This document shows, one piece after another, positions 11,531 through 22,862 of a stretch of 64,000 nt of DNA (positions are counted from its first letter, which is position 1; every line of letters begins with the position of its first letter). Origin of the DNA: Anoplopoma fimbria (taxonomy: Eukaryota; Chordata; Actinopteri; Perciformes; Anoplopomatidae); assembly GCF_027596085.1 (NCBI RefSeq), contig NC_072462.1, forward strand, positions 19,828,921-19,892,920. The letters are read 5' to 3'. The position numbers and the translations under genes are program-made. Under the pieces are notes generated by a model, which saw only the letters and a program-made list of their open reading frames with translations, was not told where the DNA came from and ran no database searches.

Positions 11531-12840
11531 TAAATAAACATCAAGCTGTATTGAAGAATACTTTAAAATAGCAATTGAGAACATAAACTCATGTTCACAA
11601 TTTTTACCGAGGTATTAAATCAAGTGAGTAGTGGGTCATTTTCTCACAGACTTCTGTTTTGTATGATTATGAAATCCCTACTATAAAGGCTATGTATTTG
11701 GTCTGGGGATGTGATGTTTTTCTCTTTCAAAGCTCCACTTTGTAATTGAAGCTGATTAAACTGCAGTCTATTTACATAGAATTCTATGGATTTCTATTAG
11801 AGTACATAGCTTTGAGGGTGCCTGAGGCAACAACAAAAGGTTGAAGGAACAATAATCTGTAGAAACCCAGAAACATTAATGGATAGAGCCAGGCAGAACT
11901 AACACTGCAGGAACATGATCAAGCTCATTACATGCTGAGATGATAATAACCTAAATAATACTGAAAGAAATGTATGATAAACAAGTTCCTGAGTTCACCC
12001 TTAAAAGTACAAAAAAGCAGAGTGAGCTGTTTTCCTCTTAGAAAAAATAAGTAAAGTCTTTGTTATGATTCAATGTAATGATGATACTGCTTACTAAATT
12101 GATTCGGTGAGGCACAGCATCTATCAGCCAGCCAACACTCACGCTGGTTGTTCTTGGCTTTTTGTCAAATTCCCGGTGGACCAATTGACGAAGCCCCCCT
12201 GCCTCCAAACTGTTTTATGGCAGTGGATTAAAAGAAAAGAAAAACAAGCCTGAACTCTAGACAGTCCCACGACTGCCTAGTCATGACAAACATACTCTCT
12301 AATTCAGCTTTTTCTCCAAGATTTAAATCCGTGAAACAGCAAGTGACACCACAGCACAGTAGGACTTGAGGTATTTTGAGGAAAAGTTCAGTTTTTGTGC
12401 ATCCAAGACTGTCCTGAAATCCTGAATGTGTGAGGGAAGCAATGGGGTGTTAAAATATGTCATTGTGGAGCGAATATTTGCATCATGTCAGTGTCAGCAT
12501 AGAGCTCAGTGAGCTGTAGAGCCCACACAGCATCATACACATACTGGATGAACTCATCCATTAAAACACAGTTCTACCTATGTCTAGACTGTGTTTGTGT
12601 GTGTGACAGAGAAAAAACAATTCTGAGCAACCACTTCCCTAAAATGTAGATTTTCTATATATAACATTTTTAAATTGTGTTGGAACTCTGTACAAGTATC
12701 ACTGACCTTGTATTTGTTTTTGCTTTCATGCTCCACTAAAACTAAAGGCATACTGCACAAAATGCAGTTTTTAGTTTGGCCTCCAATTTTGTGTTGGTGT
12801 GTTCTCAGTACATTCATTAAAGTAGACTTAGACTTAAAGT
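11531..12840. other. AT-rich unique sequence, nothing recognised
   Basis: Noncoding DNA with no recognised repeat. The TAAAGTAGACTTA motif is repeated directly at its 3' edge (about 12817-12846). Confidence 0.5.
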
Positions 12841-12845
12841 AGACT

Positions 12846-12870
12846 TATATATATATATACATATATACAT
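12846..12870. repeat. (TA)n microsatellite
   Basis: A short TA run interrupted by C. Confidence 0.9.
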
Positions 12871-14382
12871 TATTTGGCTAAATTGAATCCTTCATGGTGA
12901 TATAGGTGGACTGGGAGAGTGATTTAGAATTTAGAACTATCTTACAAACCCTATTAATTTGGTCAGTTTGATTTTTTAATCACCACATTTTCATCCTCAC
13001 ACTCTTATTGCCTTGCTACACTGTGATTGGTCAAGTTGGGCAATGTTTCATTGATTATTAACGGACAGGCTGAATGTCTAAGGCTGCTGAACTAATGATA
13101 ACTCAGAGAATATGTTCATTGCTAATACATTCAAGTTGGCATCATAGTAAGAGGAACCAACCCGGTCATACTCCCAACTCTTCAAATATTAATAGTCTGT
13201 AAATCCCCCTCGGCGTCTGATACTGACGCACAGCACTTTCAATTAACTCCAATTTAAACCCATCTGCATCATTATTAGACAGTCAGAGCAGCTGATGTAG
13301 CGTGAAGAGATAGTCCACACAAGTTTGAAGGGAGAGGTGGTGGATGGGTCAAACAAACCCAGGACCTAAGTCCTAAGGATTGTTCTTATCCCACGCAAAA
13401 CTTAAAGTAAGAGTTGATATTTTGTCAAGTGAGTCGATATTCAGCTGATTCAATATTCTCTTGAGCTGTAAGTGTGGTTAGTCACATAAGTTGTGTGTCA
13501 ATCACGTTAAAGTCAACTCTTTTCCTAAACAACACAAGCATTTGTGTTGCCTAAACCTAACCTGAAGATGGAAGGTCATTTTGAAATGACAATTTGCTTG
13601 AAAAGGAAACTGAAACGTACAAAACTGATGCTAGAGGGGTATGTAGAGCGTCATAGCTAGAAGCTAAGGGGCATGGACGAAGCCTTGCTTACTGACGAGT
13701 TTGGAGTGAGAATGTGTTGGAGGGAAAGTATCAGGCATCATAATGAGACACAGCAGTTTATACATTATGTGATTTTGCCCCGTCATTAACTAACATGAGT
13801 TCAAAATAAATATGTTTTAATAGTCTGACAACCTTATTGCCAATCATATTGCTTTTCAACCTTACACAATTCTCAGACTTGATCATCCTCTCCACCTCCC
13901 TCTCTAAACACCTTTCAGCTCTCCTGTCTGCTGTCCAGATTTCTCTTCCTCTAGTGGCTGCTCATATTTTCCCCAACTGCTTTAGCTGACTGGTTGCCCA
14001 TGTATAGTGATGTTTAAGTATCCCGGCTTAGCTCTGGGTGAAGCTGATATACGAGGAGCAGTTAGCGCTGCTCTCTGCCTTCTGGGGCTGTTAATCAAAG
14101 ATACAGACTTTTTCTTTCATGTCCTCATTTTACAGTGTATGGCTTCCGCACTCCCACTTTTATGAAACTTTCATCATGTAGTCATCAATGTTTGAGTAAG
14201 TGAGAGGAGGACGCAATGCATCAGTTTTATCTGAATGTGACTTTTGCTTTTCAGTGAAATTGTTGGTCATCACCATTGCGTGTGATTGATAGAGATATAG
14301 TATGAACCAGAAAAATTGTCTAAATGTATTTTTCCTGTGTGCTCTTGTACTAAATCACCTTCTCTCTTTTTCTATTAACTAG
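12871..14382. other. Mostly unique sequence with one dispersed-repeat fragment
   Basis: Around 13520-13620 the motif GTGTTGCCTAAACCTAACC matches the TTTAGGCA family on the minus strand. The rest is AT-rich noncoding DNA with no recognised gene. Confidence 0.45.
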
Positions 14383-14486
14383 AGCAGTGCCTGTTCAGAA
14401 TTGGCTGATTGCTTGGCCTCCACTCATCCAAACAACTACACAACGTACACTGCACTTGCTTTGGTCCTCAGCAGAACAGCCACCAG
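14383..14486 (+). other. Exon-like segment (candidate only)
   Basis: A strong pyrimidine tract (CTTCTCTCTTTTTCTATT) precedes the acceptor AACTAG, and CACCAG then GTGTGA forms a donor 104 bases on. The frame starting AGC AGT GCC is open for about 47 codons across the donor (SSACSELADCLASTHPNNY...). The peptide is not recognised, and the overlapping 153-codon minus frame makes coding here less certain. Confidence 0.2.
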
Positions 14487-14620
14487 GTGTGAAGTCGATC
14501 GGTTGAACGGTAGTCAGGGGTAATTGAAGGACAGACAGACAGAAACTCCAAAAAATAAAATCCAGCTGATTTATTTCAGAAACATGATTGTGTTTTCTGT
14601 TTTCACAATTGTTGCAGAGT

Positions 14621-14664
14621 TTTGTTGGAGAGAGAGACCTAGTTTGTTGGAGAGAGAGACCTAG
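14621..14664. repeat. Exact 22-bp tandem duplication
   Basis: The unit TTTGTTGGAGAGAGAGACCT plus AG occurs twice, head to tail and without mismatch, just upstream of a GT array. Confidence 0.95.
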
Positions 14665-14741
14665 AAAGGGAATGAAACAGAGTGAAAGAGAGAGAAAGGG
14701 GGGCAGTGTGTGTTTGTGTGTGTGTATGTGTGTGTGTGTGA
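14665..14741. repeat. GA-rich run and imperfect (GT)n
   Basis: Purine-rich AGAGAGAAAGG leads into a GT array broken by T and A. The SLSLS/THTHT-rich minus frames covering it are compositional. Confidence 0.9.
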
Positions 14742-15465
14742 ATGACAAGTGAGCATAAATCTTGGTAATATATCTGTGCTGACACAACACTACAGCTCCC
14801 GGCCACACACGAGCATATGCACACACATGTGACCCCACATCGACATACACACACACCTAAGCGTACGCACACTTTTCAGTGGACCAATGATCCATCCCAT
14901 ACAGTCAGCCTACTAGACCCCTTTTAAGCTAATTGGTTCTACAGCGGTGATGTAGGCAAAGCTCATTACAGGCCGCCTGACACACTCACTTCTGAAAACG
15001 TGCCTCTCTGCACCTTAGGTATGGGACGGCAGAAATAGAAGTTGTTTTCTTTTTTTTCAATCATATTTATTAAAACAAAATGGCTTAAAATGGAAGATCG
15101 CTTCTTTTTTTTGACTTGATTTTTGAACTTTCCACAAATGTGTTTGGTGTTTTACATAAATGTCACACTAAATAAAATGCCAATACATTAGGGCTTTTAT
15201 TAGATCCATAAATTAAGTCTTAACATTAAATGTATGTGCCTATGAAAGCATTGCATTTGTGTGACCTGTACATTTTGTAAAAGGCACTTGACCTACTTCT
15301 ACAGTCAGTCAATCAATTTAAATTCTGAAGCTCATGCAGAATAACTTTATAACGTCTTTCAGACAAAATTTTGCCTATCCCAGCTTCTTTTCATTAACCC
15401 AAAATTAAAAATATCACCCCTTTATTGCAGTATTTTATGTTTACTTAATGTTTTAACATGAAGTA
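14742..15465. other. Unique sequence, nothing recognised
   Basis: AT-rich with T-rich runs near 15050 and 15100. No gene or repeat family recognised. Confidence 0.5.
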
Positions 15466-15469
15466 TTTT

Positions 15470-15735
15470 CTCAGGCTGCCATCACATCTGCTGTGTGGAC
15501 TTGAAGGCTACTAGAAGTCTGTTTCCATAAGTGAAAATAATGTGTGTATCCGCCCTGTGATGCCGATCTGCTCCACAATTTAATGGGGTCTTCTTTGACC
15601 CATGCTAGACCCTTCCACCAAGTTATATGAAAATCTGGCCATAGTTTTCTTTTTTTTCCCTAACCCTGCTAATAAACAGACGAACAAACCAACAACCAAG
15701 ACCTAAAACACAACCATCTTGGCCAAAATAAGTAT
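15470..15735 (+). repeat. Old interspersed teleost repeat, 3' end with A-rich tail
   Basis: Ordered motifs are GATCTGCTCCACAATTTAAT, ACCCTTCCACCAAGTT, a short gap, and then AAACAGACGAACAAACCAAC. They match a common teleost repeat whose tail is built of AAAC/CAAC words. No coding frame remains. Confidence 0.5.
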
Positions 15736-16117
15736 AAGCTGTCAAAAGAACAGTGTTATCCTCTTATAAAAAGCACAAACAATATATACATATAATTTAA
15801 TCCAACATTGAGAAAATCAAATGTATGTCCATATAAATAAACCAAGCTTTAACGCAATTGTCTGTTTCTTACAAAAGCAGACAGCTATATAGCAATCCAA
15901 TGTCCTGATTCCTGCTTAACATTTGATTCAACTAAAAGTTGTCAGTTTCCTCAAAATTATAAGCAAAGGTTACCTTCTAGGTGTCAGGATCATTTCTGTT
16001 TTTTTCTGTACAACCTGACAGCACCCTGTCTACCTCTTCTGACTTAAGACAGGCTTCAGGAGTTTCACTGTGATTGATTTTTATGATTTTATGATTATGC
16101 CTTCATTACTTATATAT
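15736..16117. other. AT-rich unique sequence
   Basis: No recognised feature. Confidence 0.55.
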
Positions 16118-16258
16118 GTATTCGTATCAGTTCGCTGCACTTATTGTATTCGTATTCGTTTATTGCACTTATCCTATTCGTATTAGTTTGTAGCACTTAT
16201 TGTATTCGTATTAGTCTGTTGCAATTATTGTTTTCGTAGTAATTTGCCTCTGCACTAT
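16118..16258 (+). repeat. 28-bp minisatellite, five units
   Basis: Units begin at 16118, 16146, 16174, 16202 and 16230, each based on GTATTCGTATTAGT followed by a TTGCACTTATT half. Four units are exactly 28 bases and the last is 29 and more divergent. It sits inside the same element as the tail at 16364-16423. Confidence 0.9.
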
Positions 16259-16423
16259 ACTTTTGCTCTGGTTTATGCTTTGAGATGCTTGTTTAAGAAA
16301 GGAGATGCACTTATGACTTCTGGTGACTAGTAGTTCTCTTGAATACCTATGTTGAATACACTTCCTGTAAGTCGCTTTGGATAAAAGCGTCTGCTAAATG
16401 ACTGTAATGTAATGTAATGTAAT
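16259..16423 (+). mobile_element. SINE/LINE-type 3' tail with TGTAA repeats
   Basis: The segment ends in GTAAGTCGCTTTGGATAAAA, GCGTCTGCTAAATGACTG and then three to four TAATG pentamers. This tail is widespread in fish retroposons and is thought to be shared between LINEs and the SINEs they mobilise. A second tail with one difference in 59 bases lies in the opposite orientation at 45948-46006. The upstream body holds the 28-bp minisatellite. It has no coding capacity. Confidence 0.65.
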
Positions 16424-16539
16424 TACTTCGTGCTTTGCAGAGAATTGAACTAGGATCACTGCTCAGATTGTCTTAATATAAATTGCTCTGATATTTCAAG
16501 TGTTTCCTCGCTTAAGATACATCACTTCTCTTTTCTCCT

Positions 16540-16810
16540 CATCTTTTATAGTCTTTTCTCATTTCAACCAACCTGATCCTTGAAGTCTCCTCTATTAAAC
16601 ATATGTTTTCTCCTTTCCTTCTCTCCTTATCCCTTTTTATCCACTCATGTCAGCTTCAACCCCCACTTCCCTCCTCCTTTTTCAGCTCTCCTCCTCTTCT
16701 TCTTCCTCCTTTTCTCTTTCGCTTGCTTCATTATGCGTCAACCTCCATGTCAAACCTTTGCCCCTCTCCTCCTGTCTCCATCATCTTCTTCCTTTACTCC
16801 TTGTCTGTTG
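16540..16810. repeat. Pyrimidine-rich (C/T) tract
   Basis: CTCCTCTTCTTCTTCCTCC-type sequence. The frames of 129-174 codons crossing it (rich in Ser, Leu, Phe, Pro) come from this composition and have no domain. Confidence 0.7.
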
Positions 16811-17089
16811 TATTTCAATAAGTTTAGAGGTTTATGTATGTCATCCTTGTCAAGATCAGACCTTTCCAACCATCACTCTGACTGCCCACACCTCCAGCAG
16901 GGGATGCAAGGAAAAGCTGACAGGCATGTGTGTGTATGTGTGCATGCAATTCATGCAGTGCTACTTTAATAGTGCTGACAACTTCTTGCAGATTTGGATT
17001 AAAAGGAAAAAAGGTTTTCAAATATTTATTTTTAGCAAAAGTAAATACTGTATTCACGGAAGTATTGAAGACATGGCATGTGGCTTTAA

Positions 17090-17440
17090 CCATTGCAAGC
17101 ATGATAGCAATGTTGGTAGGTTGGTTCATCTGTTGGTTAGTCCACCATTTACTTCCTTTCTTAAATTTTGAGCTGAAGAAATTCTGTACATAGATTCATG
17201 GCGCCCAGAAGATGAATCCTACTGACTTTTCCCCTGACTTTACTTCTAGTTATATTATGATGTTGACATATTTGTTTTTTAGTGACATGTTTGACAACTA
17301 TTGGATGGATTTCCATGACAACTGGTATAGATCTAGCACCATCTGGTTCCTTCCCTTCCCCTTGGAAGCATACAGCTCAAAGCACCACTGTGCGTAATGT
17401 TCTATCACAGTCATTTTTCATTTTTTTAACTCCCCAGTCG
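17090..17440 (+). repeat. Old interspersed teleost repeat, plus-strand copy
   Basis: It shows GGTTAGTCCACCATTTA, GATTCATGGCGCCCAGAAGA, TGAATCCTACTGACTTT and ACTATTGGATGGATTTCC in the order I know from teleost repeats. The copy at 8030-8230 is the same family on the other strand. Confidence 0.5.
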
Positions 17441-18540
17441 TAATGACAACTTGGAACTTAAATGCTCTGATATATCTCACTTGGCATTAATAATACTAAG
17501 TGCCTGAAAAAACAAAATATAGACGCCTTACATCAAACAAATGTGTCAAGGGAACAAGTCAGTCAATCTTTCCCATTTCTACCATCCGTCCCATTTGATG
17601 TGAACATGGTATAATACGGCTTCACAGAGAGGCCATCAGGGCATTACTTTCTAACTGTGTTTCATGTCGCCAGTGTTTTGCAACAGCATATTAATTAGGC
17701 TACCTTTATGCAAAGTATATTGAAATATGACTCATTGTCCTTGAAACTGTATTATAAATTGTTCAAATTCATGTTCAGATTATCAACCAGATATATTTCC
17801 AAACAGTAGGGTTCGTTCAGGAGTCTTTCAGGTCAGCATGGAGTACTTAGAAAATGTGGGTGTTCATGTATATGTACATGCTGACTCTGTCTGCCCTCAT
17901 GCATAAATCAGCATTTACTTAAATGAACATTGTCTACACAGCAACATAATAAACTGAACCGCTCCTTCCTACGCTAATTCTGTTAGGTCCTTTGTTTTAA
18001 TAACTCTTAGCTACTTTATGCTAATAGTGTTAGTGTCCTCTCTATACAAGAGCAGGCTAATATTGTTATAGGCTTTGTATCTAATTAGCATAGCTGTGGC
18101 TGTGAACGGGCTGTATTGACACAAAGACGAAAAAAACCTGATGAGAGGAGTGACCGTGTGTGTGCATGTGTGTGCTTTGTTCAGGCTTTCATTTGCATCT
18201 GAGAGCACGTGGGTGTTTCTTTGCAGTTTTGTGCATGTCTGAGTGTGGATATGTTGACTGAGGGAAGAGTCATTAGATACTACAGTATTTCTATCCGTCA
18301 GACAGTCATCAGCTCGATCCCAGCCTAATCACATAATGGCTTAAAAGGCTGGGAGACAGAGGGGGAGAGAGAGGATAAGACAGATGGATGCTTAATTATC
18401 CAAAGAGTAAGACATTAACATAGTATCACTGCCTCATCTTGATCACAAGAAACTCAATATTCAGCGAGCCTCACCAGATTGTTATTCTGTAATCACATGT
18501 TTTCACATGTAAATCATAAAAGAGTTGTGAAAATGGTATA
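17441..18540. other. Unique sequence, nothing recognised
   Basis: AT-rich noncoding DNA with short GT-rich words near 18150. Confidence 0.5.
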
Positions 18541-18542
18541 TG

Positions 18543-19045
18543 AAATCTGGTAAAGATATGTGTAGGTTTAGGCAACTTAAAGGTTAATTTTACCAAAACA
18601 TCATGGTGATGGTCAATAAAATATAAAACAATTAGTTGCAGGTCTCTGACATTAGATGAACTTTAATCTCCTGTATGGAAATCATACTTGCCACATGATG
18701 GTGTGAGACGTCTCACTGCCTGGTCAATCCAGTGATTGTAAAACTTATTTTCTTCGGGTTTCCACACAGTTCCTACATTGACTTCCACAGGCACCTTTGA
18801 AAGTTATTTGTGATACGTCAAAAACAAAATGTGATCCACAACAAAATATGTTTACCTCAAAATATTCTTTACAATGCAGTTTGGTTGGAGAGGATTGTCA
18901 TTTTAAGGAGATAGAGCTGTCTTAAAATGATGGTAGCTGTGATAACTGCGTCAGGCGAAATTGTGTTGTATTTTAAACCTCTGTGTTGTGGTCTTGGCAT
19001 TCAGTAAACCTTGGAACTAGGGGATCTAACTCAGGTCCCTCAGGA
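18543..19045 (+). repeat. Dispersed teleost repeat family (TTTAGGCA / GGGACNCGAAC), copy 1
   Basis: It begins with GTAGGTTTAGGCAACTT. It later carries TTATTTGTGATACGTCAAAA and CAATGCAGTTTGG, which align in order and spacing with 31207-31290 (TTATTTGTGATATGTCAAAT and CAATGCAGTTTTT). It ends near AACTCAGGTCCCTCAGG. Strongly diverged and without coding frames. Confidence 0.45.
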
Positions 19046-19549
19046 ATATATATTGTATCAATGTACCGATAACTGTAGCAACTCACCCTCATGCAGACCC
19101 TCATAGTACATTTTCTGCTTGAACACTGCTACATAAGATTATATAAATTTGAATTAGTGTGAGGAGTAATAATCCACGAGAAGTCTACTTCCTTTGTATT
19201 AATTTACCTTCATTAACCTTGCTGTGCTATGATGGATTATATGGAGAGAAAAAACGAATCAAAAGGAAAATATGTAACATTTTATACATGGATATTTCTT
19301 TTAAGAACACCTCCGTATTGCTTCTGCCTCCACTGTTGTGTAATTGCCATTAATTAACCCCAGTACAAGATCCTGATGGGAAAACCGGGCAACGTTAGAG
19401 ATAACAGTTAATTAATTATTATCAATTGATGAAGGTCTGTGAGGTTGGATTTGTTTAGCGGGGAAAGAAAAACTGTTTTATAGAGTACACTAAGCTACCA
19501 TTCTTTTAACACTGGCAATGTGTTATACTTTGATAGCAGTAGCTTTTAA
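19046..19549. other. AT-rich unique sequence, nothing recognised
   Basis: No feature supported. Confidence 0.55.
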
Positions 19550-19620
19550 CCAATGTGGTGTTTAATTGGTTATTTAAATTGTACCACATTGGATAAAAAA
19601 AATAAATTCAAATTTATTTT
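19550..19620. repeat. Two adjacent perfect inverted repeats
   Basis: CCAATGTGGT (19550-19559) is inverted exactly at 19583-19592. Immediately after, AAAATAAATT (19599-19608) is inverted exactly at 19611-19620 around a CA. Two 10-bp hairpins side by side in AT-rich DNA could be transposon-end debris or chance. Confidence 0.6.
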
Positions 19621-20870
19621 AAAATGAAAGTCAGTATTTATTTTGTGGCGATTTCTAAGAGTGATTGTTCATTGAGACCACCACTTTCTAGAGTTCTATT
19701 TGCCTTAACTGATAACTGTCATGGGCTGTTGCTAGCTCAGACTGACTCAACTCTCTCTAGTCTCTCTATTTTGCAAAGATTTTGATTATCCTCTTGCCTA
19801 TTGTCACTCACTTTGCAGACCACCATAGAGAGGATTCTCAGCTGTTGCAATGTCATTTCAGCCAAGATAGAGTACATCATTGCCACTCTGAACACAGTTT
19901 TATTATATTTTATAACTTAAATTCTGAGTAAAACAATACTGCTCAAACAGACCAAAAGGATCCTAACATTACACAGGATTATTAGCTAGATAATAACTGG
20001 TCCAAAGTCTTTCTTAAACTATATTGTTAGAACAAATGAAAGCTTAGATTTCCAAACACAGGGTTACAAATCTAAACTGTGCATTCATTTGTTAAGATAA
20101 CAGATAATCTTTGGGATCTGAATTGGTAACACAAAAAAAGCTAAAATGTGGGCATCCTTGTGGTTCTTTTGAAGGTTGGCAATATAGACTTTTGAGAATT
20201 GAAGCCGCGAAACCGCTGTCCTTGTGCAGATAGTGCATGATTTATTATTTACGTGTGCTAATGTGTTTTTTGGACATCTCAGGGGAAACTGAACAGGCAT
20301 TAAACTTTCTCGGAGCTTCTCTCTGGCACTGACCCGAACGGCACATACTGAAAACTTTGCAGTTTTCTGTCTTGAATCATCCCGTCTCTCGCCGTATCAG
20401 TCTGCCGTGCACCAGTCAATAAAGCAGAAACGTCACAAAAGTAAGTTTGATATTTTTTTACCAAGGAGTCAAGGGACAGCAAAGTTAAGTTAACAAAGTT
20501 AACTAATCTGATGTCAGGTTCATGCTGACAGAGCACATTTCATTTATCAAACAGTGTGATATCTGTTTTGAGGCCCTGAGCTCTGGCTGCGAGAAGGTGT
20601 AAGTTTGTGCACGCACATAGAAATGCATTCGATGAACGATTTTGATTTTGCATTGATGTAGCTAATATAGTGTGGTCTTTGTTTTTGCAAGGAATTTGGT
20701 AATTTTATGAGAGATGAAGTGAGACATACACATGGTGGGAATGTCAAAAAGAAAACTGACTATTAATTAGTATCTCTGCCCTATGATTTTATTTCTGGCT
20801 GTGTGGAGAAGGCATTTAAAGAGCATTTTGACCCCCATGCAGGGAAATATCATTTTAAAAAAATATATTT
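19621..20870. other. AT-rich unique sequence, nothing recognised
   Basis: Short frames only. No repeat family or RNA gene recognised. Confidence 0.5.
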
Positions 20871-21409
20871 GGCCCTATTATTTTTTTACACTTTTTCCCT
20901 CTTCTCAAGTGTGTTATATATATTTTTGTACATGTAAAAGGTCCGTAGAGTGTAAAATCTGAAGTCCACGCCTAAAAGGAGGTACCCTCCCCCTCAGAAA
21001 CACTGCTCCTGAGCTGCCTTAAACGGCTCGATTGAATTCTCTCCTTCACTTCCATAACTTTATGAGGTCACAATGTTACGGAAGTGACGTAAAACTCCTT
21101 CCGGCTAGTTTGCCCCTCAAACAACAAAAGAGAGATACGTAGCTGAAGCTCCGGAGGAAGAGTTTTTTTAAATGTGAAACGTTGACCGATCACAACAGAG
21201 CGGGCTAGCTGACCAATCAGAGCAGACTTTGCTTTATGGGGGGAGGAGCAAGTGCTACAACAGAGCATTTCAGAGAGAGGGTGAGAAGAGGTGCTGCAGG
21301 ACAGCCAGGATGAGAAAAACAAGGCAGATTATGAGAATTAACGCATGTAAACATGTTGTAACTGTTACTTGAGATAAAATATGCACCTGGAAAATAGCAT
21401 AATAGGGCC
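20871..21409. mobile_element. Non-autonomous DNA transposon (MITE-like), 11-bp terminal inverted repeats
   Basis: GGCCCTATTAT at the left end is inverted exactly at the right end. The interior contains CCTCCCCCTCAGAAACACTG, TGACCAATCAGAGCAGACTT and GCATGTAAACATGTTGTAAC, in the order I know from an abundant teleost repeat ending in GAGCATAATATGGGACC. It is GC-richer than the flanks and has no transposase. I could not find a clear target duplication, so hAT or piggyBac affiliation stays open. Confidence 0.55.
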
Positions 21410-22485
21410 TGTTTAATAAACAAAATGTGAGAATAACAAATAATTACAGACCAATTTTCTATTTGGTGTTAGGTGAAAAGTTCATTGGGGGGGATTTGGG
21501 CTCACAACATCAGTTACGTAAATATATCATTCATGTTTTGGTAGGTTTGTACGCCCACAGATGCATGTTTGAACTTGTGTGAGGGGGGACAGATGACACC
21601 GATCCTTCCATAAAACAACCTTTCGTGTCAAAGGACAGTCTTTTCTCACAGAATCAATGTTTTCATTTTGGTCATTACCAATACACCATCAACAGCATTA
21701 AAATCAATAATTGTGCTTTCATCTACAATATGTTTTCACATGCACCTAGTACCACACACTCTAACACACTCCCATACACAAACACGCACACACTGTCTAT
21801 CTTGTTTATTGAATTCTCTCTTTTCCTGGCCTTCGATGTGACCTTGTCTCTTCTCTAATCCTTATAATTCCTTCTCTGTGTTAAATGGGATTATTGTCAT
21901 TTATTTAATGTGACACACTGGCGTTTATCTTCATTCTTGTACGAAAATATTCTACCAATGGACTGATTAAGGTTGATTATAAGTAATTGTTATTCAATAA
22001 TGCCACTGATTCCATTAAGCCTGTTAACCGTGGACACCATGGAATAGAACTCAGTTGATAATATTCAGCCGGTATCATGGCCAGGTCCACCATCAGTGTG
22101 TCCTTGGTGTGCTCACAGGGGCCAAGCTTGCCAGTGGGGCCTTGCATTTAAAAGGAGTAAATGTAGCGAAGCCATGCTAATGGACTGCATAAAACACTCC
22201 TTTTGAGGAGGGTAATAATCATATGTTATTCTAATGATATAAAACAGTACAAATTCTCCAACGAAAAAGTCCTTGACACTCACTGATCCTTTTACGATCT
22301 TAATGTGTGGATGAGGCCCTTTGACATTAAACATCCAGGACCCATTAAGCGTTAATCCAGTCAAGGTGTTTAGAAATGAACTGGTGCAGACACAAGAGGA
22401 GACAGTGGGAAGGGACAAGTGCAATTGTGACATGAGATGTGATGGATTTACTCTGATCACCCTCTACGCCTCCTGTTTTTCAAAT
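21410..22485. other. Mostly unique sequence
   Basis: CA-rich words at about 21760-21795. The 115-codon minus frame at 22113-22460 has no domain. No recognised repeat. Confidence 0.5.
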
Positions 22486-22489
22486 AACT

Positions 22490-22862
22490 GATTTGAAAAT
22501 ACTACTGATGGTATATAAAGCACTGAATGGTTTAGGCCTGAACCACTTTTGATCTGCTTATATGTTATGAACCAATCAGACCTCTCAGATTGTCATCATT
22601 TTTATGTACCACATATCTGAAACAAATGGGGATCTGCTCCAACCCTCACCTCTTTTAGATGAGGCCTTAAAACTGTTCTTTTTGGGACTGCATTTTATTA
22701 AACTTGGGAACTTGTATTCATATTTTGTCCTGTCATTTTGAATCTATGTGTGTTTTTGCATTGCATCTTATATCATTGTGTTTTTTTATTGCTTCTTTTA
22801 GTTTCTTATATATCGTTATTAATAGCTTTCTGTCTTACACAAAGCACTTTGAATAGATAATG
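22490..22862 (+). mobile_element. 5'-truncated LINE 3' end, L2/Rex1-like
   Basis: After allowing frameshifts, the sequence reads YKALNGLG, then FYVPHI, a stop, NK, then TLTSF and LKTVLFGTAFY. These are the C-terminal residues of the reverse-transcriptase ORF in L2/Rex1-type fish LINEs. The copy ends in AAAGCACTTTGAATAG, resembling the usual 3' untranslated end. Only the extreme 3' end is left, with several stops and shifts, as expected of an old 5'-truncated insertion. Confidence 0.65.

Noticed and set aside
14395..14856. 153-codon minus-strand open frame
   Set aside because: It crosses the GT/GA repeat and the 22-bp tandem duplication; composition explains it and no domain is present.
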